A stretch of 64,000 nucleotides of DNA from the NCBI GenBank assembly GCA_029204225.1, contig CM055092.1:42287760-42351759 (forward strand). The letters are read 5' to 3'. The translations under genes were made by a program, and so were the position numbers. The DNA comes from Diphasiastrum complanatum. Lineage: Eukaryota > Streptophyta > Lycopodiopsida > Lycopodiales > Lycopodiaceae. Positions 61,046 through 64,000 of the stretch are shown piece by piece (the stretch's first letter is position 1; every line of letters begins with the position of its first letter). The notes beneath the pieces are model-generated. The model worked only from the letters and a program-made list of their open reading frames with translations, had not been told where the DNA came from and searched no databases.

Positions 61046-63115
61046 GAGTACAAATTTTTCTGATGAACCCTGAATGCTTTATCTAAGGATTTTCAATGTT
61101 ACAGGAGATGAAATTATTTCGTCTCTTTAACGGTAAAGCATTCTTAATTGTAAATCTGTAATGTCTCTTTCGTGAGTTTGGTGGAAGCAGCTAAATGTGT
61201 CAGATTTCTGAATAAGCTACAATCTTTTCTCTCATATGAAACTTTTTGTTACTGAAAATTGCATTAGAGATTATCATGAACCTTTTGCCTTAATCTTTCA
61301 AATCATTTATATTCTAGAACCTTTATATCAGAGGGATATCAAATTGATGATGTAAGCATCTAGGTCACTTTAGTGCTATATCACAACTTTCCAACATGGA
61401 AATATGGAGTCTCAATTTTATATTCCTTTTCAAGTTGGTGGAAAACAAAAAAGCACTCAAAATGTATCTCTTTTGCAGGACAGTTCAAATAATATCACTA
61501 GCATCAACATTTACATTGCATGTCTACGTATAGACATGGCCAAGGAGGAATTCTGCTTCTATGTGAGTGGACAAATTGAACTGAGGCTCAAATCCTAATT
61601 AACAACTGCTATGCAAGTTAATGTTGTGCATGTTGCCTTGACTTTACTATGTGGTGTTTGTACATAATGTCATAATGATTTTATTTGAACTAGTTATTTT
61701 TGTAAAAACACTTACACGATGTTACAAATGAGTTTCGAAGTCATTGTTCATTTACTTAGTTTTATAATAGTGAACATATTAATATTAGCTTTCACCGTTG
61801 TGGAAATTTGATGCTCATGCCCTTAAAAGATCACTTTAGAGGAATTTGATGGATAACTTGCAAATTGGGATTGTCAACCATGAAGTTCACAATGTTTATG
61901 AGACCATAATATTGATGTCTTCCATTTTTCCAAAACTTCCAAGTTGAGGTCCTATATCTAGCCAGTGCTAGCTAGGCCTAAGTGGTAGGCTTGCTATCAT
62001 GCACATTTTTTAAAGTCTTGAGCCTCAAGGCACCAAAAACAATAGGAAGCCTAGCCCAGAGTTGAGAAATTTGAAAATGTCATAGCTTCCCTAGAACCTC
62101 AGTGACTCACATTCACCTTTCACGAAGCGTGCTTTAGGGCTAGCTTTGCATTTAAGTAAATTCTACGAATTTCAATTTGAAAAATGCAAACAACTACAAT
62201 TTAAGGATTACATAAATTTTCTCTTTTGTAGAGATGAATTTGAAATTCAATTTTTCATGAGAACATCTCATAACGATTGTAGAAATTGCCAAAGTTGTCA
62301 TGAAAATATCCCATGAAGGGCAACATCGCATGCCAAATTTCAACATTAGCTTCTACATTAGAGAGGAATGAATCAACAACTTGGCAATGGCGATTTTCAA
62401 GACCCACACAACCTAGAAGAATTAAAGCTACAGCGAAGAAATGCTTCACCTTGCAAACACAAGAACACATCGTGACATTTGCAATGTGGGCTTCCAACAG
62501 ATTTCGCAAGTCACTTTGAGGGGGGTTGAAGCTACTGGAGTTGGCATTGACAATGATGATGAAAAGCTTAATTTTAGTTCACATATGTATAGTTTAAAAG
62601 GAACTACATTTGCATACTTTTTGTAGAAATCTCTTTCACATAATATAAAAACCTCTACGAGTTTATTGCATTTCAGATTCCCTTGTCTATGTGAAATTTC
62701 AATGAGTATGCAAGTTGACACATGAAATAATCAATTTTGCATTCAACATATATGTGTAATGTAGTTTTTAATTAATATATTATGCAAAATGCTCAAAAAG
62801 TCATGCAAATAAACTCTCATTAAATTATGCTTGTTATAAATAGGCAAGAATGCCTAGCGTTGTTTTCAAATCATTTTCTATCCATTTTGGCAATGAAACG
62901 CGGATATCACACTATTATTTGGTGTCTGGTAAGTTGTCAAGGGGTTTTCTAGTGTTCTCCATCCATCAAAAATACAATACAACATCAAATTTTGATGCTG
63001 TTAAAATTCGGAGTCTAATGGACACATAGGACAAAAAATCATTGAAATATGATGTCCATGTTGGACATTAGAGTCCGATGGCTACATTGAATTCGAAGGG
63101 ACGATGTGGTGGTAG
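61046..63115. other. Non-coding stretch
   Basis: I see no supported gene, LTR or tandem repeat. Short open frames near 62255-62720 lack any recognisable motif. Confidence 0.5.
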
Positions 63116-63580
63116 TTGCTGGGAATCCAGATTAAATATGTAACCCAAAATTACAACTACAATTGTTTTCATGCCCAAGGCACTATAGGAGGCTTAGTGA
63201 CTCTATTTTCAAGAGATTGGACCGTCACCTTTAAATTCTCAATTATGAGTGGAAGAATTAACATTTGTATTATAAACAAATACAACTTGTTCTACAACAT
63301 TTTTAACATCTACGCCCCCTGTTGTATTGGCTTCTGGGAGCATCCATTATAGATGTTGACTTCAATATGTATCTCAAGAGAGATGATGGCCCTATTAGAA
63401 TCATGTTTGTTGAGAGACGAGCTTGGGACTCTATGGTGGATACATTTGATATTGTGGATTTTGCTTATATCTACCCTTCAAGTAAGTGCCACACATGCAA
63501 CAATGACATGCACACAAAGGATTTTTGCTCCATCAAACTCGATAGAGTTTAGTATTGCAATTTCAACAAGTGGATTAGGT
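63116..63580 (+). pseudogene. LINE (L1-type) ORF2 endonuclease fragment
   Basis: 63116-63352 reads AQGTIGGLVTLFSRDW and NLFYNIFNIYAP, typical of the plant L1 apurinic-like endonuclease. A frameshift at about 63352 leads to DVDFNMYLKRDDG (the GDFN motif with Gly replaced by Val) and CSIKLDRV at 63552. The nicking residues upstream and the reverse transcriptase are absent, so it is a short dead fragment. Confidence 0.65.
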
Positions 63581-64000
63581 CAATTTCTTTGACACCCTTC
63601 TTTAGCTCTTCCTCTCTAATGACCATCAATTGTGGGCTATGTGCTGAAATTCTCCTCTTATAAAGCATGTGTGGTTGACTATCTATGTCATGAACAACTC
63701 CCAACTTTGAAAATAGGAGCACAGAAACACCATCTGAAGCATCCCAAAACGTTTTTGTAGCCTCAACCTCAAATTGTTCAAAGAGGAACTTGACTCTTCC
63801 CTTATTCACTCTCGACTTAACAAGATTGCAAATCCCATAACAATTCCAAAAGACCTATATTGGAATTTATATGAATAACTCTCCCTGTATGATAAACTTA
63901 GAGCTATCGAATCAAGTTAATGACTTTTTCTCTTAGAAAATACACCCACATAATTAAAGCTAAGAGTCTTCAATTTTCTTGTAAAGGAAATTAAAGGCCT
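63581..64000. other. Non-coding window end
   Basis: No supported feature. It could be further LINE sequence too decayed to read. Confidence 0.4.

Noticed and set aside
61950-62060. A possible SINE start (CCTAAGTGGTAGGCTTG)
   Set aside because: Only an A-box-like piece is present, with no B box or flanking repeat.
61404-62721. Host exon candidates in 61.4-62.7 kb
   Set aside because: The short frames have no recognisable domain, no consistent splice structure and overlap on both strands.

Overview
The window is nuclear DNA of a land plant. I see Ty1/Copia and Ty3/Gypsy retrotransposons, CACTA transposase DUF4218/DUF4216 exons with GT-AG introns, a LINE endonuclease scrap and long GA/CT arrays. 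I found no convincing host gene in 64 kb. Almost everything is nested, mostly broken transposable elements. This fits a large repeat-rich genome (gymnosperm, fern, lycophyte or large-genome angiosperm), but the sequence alone does not let me name the species.

Layout. 1-4644: minus-strand Copia (copy 1), cut by the window start and inserted in the 5' LTR/leader of a plus-strand Gypsy (element B, 4645-9504). B is itself cut off by the LTR of a large minus-strand Gypsy (element A, 9505-22734). Element A has LTR, an extra ORF (aORF), spacer, pol, gag, leader, PBS and LTR. Its two end LTRs belong to different subfamilies. Its right LTR also serves as the 3' LTR of a gag-only element (22735-25954). 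25955-28740 is a plus-strand aORF fragment. 28985-31147 is the 3' half of a CACTA transposase gene. 31911-32681 is a Copia remnant. 32.7-38.7 kb is mostly featureless apart from palindromes and a GA array. 38695-46877 is a plus-strand Gypsy (element C) with its own aORF. 47193-48112 is a Copia gag remnant. 48113-50435 is an LTR plus aORF C-terminus (element D). 50436-61045 is a minus-strand Gypsy (element E) split between protease and reverse transcriptase by a complete, young Copia (copy 2, 52588-58745, with target-site duplication TTCTT). 61-64 kb holds only a LINE endonuclease scrap.

How the parts work together. Each gag-pol encodes capsid, protease, reverse transcriptase, RNase H and integrase for copy-and-paste transposition. 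Copia copy 2 is the only structurally complete element, and it has one frameshift. The Gypsy elements are old and carry stops, frameshifts and lost catalytic residues.

Most interesting signals. (1) The PBS-proximal ends of at least four Gypsy LTRs carry, antisense to the element, sequence resembling tRNA-Asp. In element A this lies next to a PBS for that same tRNA, suggesting a bipartite primer-binding site. (2) A roughly 1000-codon aORF family with a Ser/Thr/Pro linker and coiled coil lies downstream of pol. (3) The non-coding sequence in front of gag and in front of aORF uses the same repeat families. (4) Element E has two tandem aspartic protease domains.
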